NCBI GenBank assembly: GCA_964565645.1
Contig: CAZMFQ010000009.1
Coordinates: 70,369-134,368 of the forward strand
Reading direction: 5' to 3'
DNA: 64,000 nucleotides
DNA from: JAHIQC01 sp964565645
GTDB lineage: Bacteria; Actinomycetota; Coriobacteriia; Anaerosomatales; JAHIQC01
This document shows, piece by piece, positions 63,731 to 64,000 of the stretch; position 1 is the stretch's first letter; each line of letters starts with the position of its first letter. The notes under the pieces are model-generated. The model did no database searches. It was not told the origin of the DNA and saw only the letters and a program-made list of their open reading frames with translations. A program made the translations under genes and the position numbers.

Positions 63731-64000
63731 TCACCATGCGCGGGCCAGCACCGCGGCCCGGACCTCGGCAGCGCCGCCGCGCAGGAGGGCTTCGGCCGCC
63801 GCGTCGAGCGTCGCGCCCGTCGTCATCACGTCGTCGAGCAGGATCACGTTGCCGACGGGCGCGGCACGGGCGAGCGTGAGCGAGCCCGCCGCGTTGGCGC
63901 GCCGCAGGTCGCGTGAGAGTCCGCGCTGGTCGAGCGCGCGCAGGTGCGCCAACGCGGGCTCGAGCGGCAGCGCGAGCCGCGAGGCGGTCCGGGCAGCGAG
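63731..64000 (-). CDS. comF: ComF family phosphoribosyltransferase-like protein (5' end outside window)
   Basis: The last 89 residues of a ComFC-type protein, whose start lies beyond the window. QRGLSRDLRRAN and ILLDDVMTTGATLDAAAEALL, the phosphoribosyl-pyrophosphate-binding loop, are diagnostic. ComFC is linked to DNA uptake and recombination. The frame is open from base 64000 to the TGA-type stop at 63731. Genome neighbours of comFC often include hpf (raiA), as here 4 kb away. Confidence 0.85.
   Translation of the reverse strand, partial: LAARTASRLALPLEPALAHLRALDQRGLSRDLRRANAAGSLTLARAAPVGNVILLDDVMTTGATLDAAAEALLRGGAAEVRAAVLARAW

Overview
The window is high-GC DNA, probably from an Actinomycetota genome near Coriobacteriia (for example the uncultured or Anaerosomatales-like lineages). 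Support for this is indirect: a giant secreted protein ending in cell-wall-binding type-2 repeats, a SARP-type regulator, a two-gene SufC-SufB cluster, an RF2 with an SPT instead of SPF motif, and overall codon use. No rRNA or tRNA gene is present to settle the taxonomy. The metabolic content is that of an autotrophic nitrogen fixer: a molybdenum nitrogenase operon and a complete-looking Calvin-cycle operon lie about 17 kb apart.

Layout, left to right. 1-4909 (minus): nifH-nifD-nifK-nifE, with nifE cut by the window edge. An excellent sigma-54 promoter precedes nifH, with a dyad about 100 bp upstream of it. 5126-7260 (minus): a tightly overlapping four-gene operon (unknown protein, small membrane exporter family, URO-D-like protein, RDD membrane protein). 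7424-9175 (minus): ssrA (tmRNA) and smpB, separated by a VapBC-type toxin-antitoxin pair with its own operator. 9202-10879: M42 aminopeptidase and a flavodoxin-like protein. 10933-13055 (plus): sufC-sufB behind a sigma-70 promoter overlapped by an Rrf2/IscR-like site. 13082-20302: ClC channel, RNase R, an unknown protein, an S41 protease, ftsX and ftsE. 20476-28500: split transketolase (minus), divergent from cbbL-cbbS-cbbX-fbp-prk-fba (plus); the RuBisCO is red-type form I with its CbbX activase.

28532-33291 is an accessory island: a putative lipoprotein immunity gene, a 5'-truncated RHS/YD-repeat toxin gene fused onto a truncated AbiEii gene, the AbiEi antitoxin, and a PIN/ribbon-helix-helix pair. 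33311-35007 holds YitT and PHP-domain genes. 35151-46099 looks like one surface operon: a secreted periplasmic-binding-protein-like protein, a GNAT, a DUF6916-like protein, three phage-tail-collar (Mdp-like) proteins and a 2434-residue cell-wall protein. Then follow prfB, a ParE/Phd toxin-antitoxin pair, secA with a small membrane protein, and a less GC-rich signalling operon (51568-58042: small peptide, HD-GYP, degenerate HD, DUF5317, SARP/ATPase regulator).

58177-64000: an unknown protein, the hibernation factor hpf, a polar amino-acid ABC transporter with two binding proteins, a 243-nt structured RNA closed by a 12-bp terminal helix (likely a raiA-motif RNA, given comF on one side and hpf nearby), and the 3' part of comF. 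No CRISPR array, insertion sequence, tRNA or rRNA was recognised.
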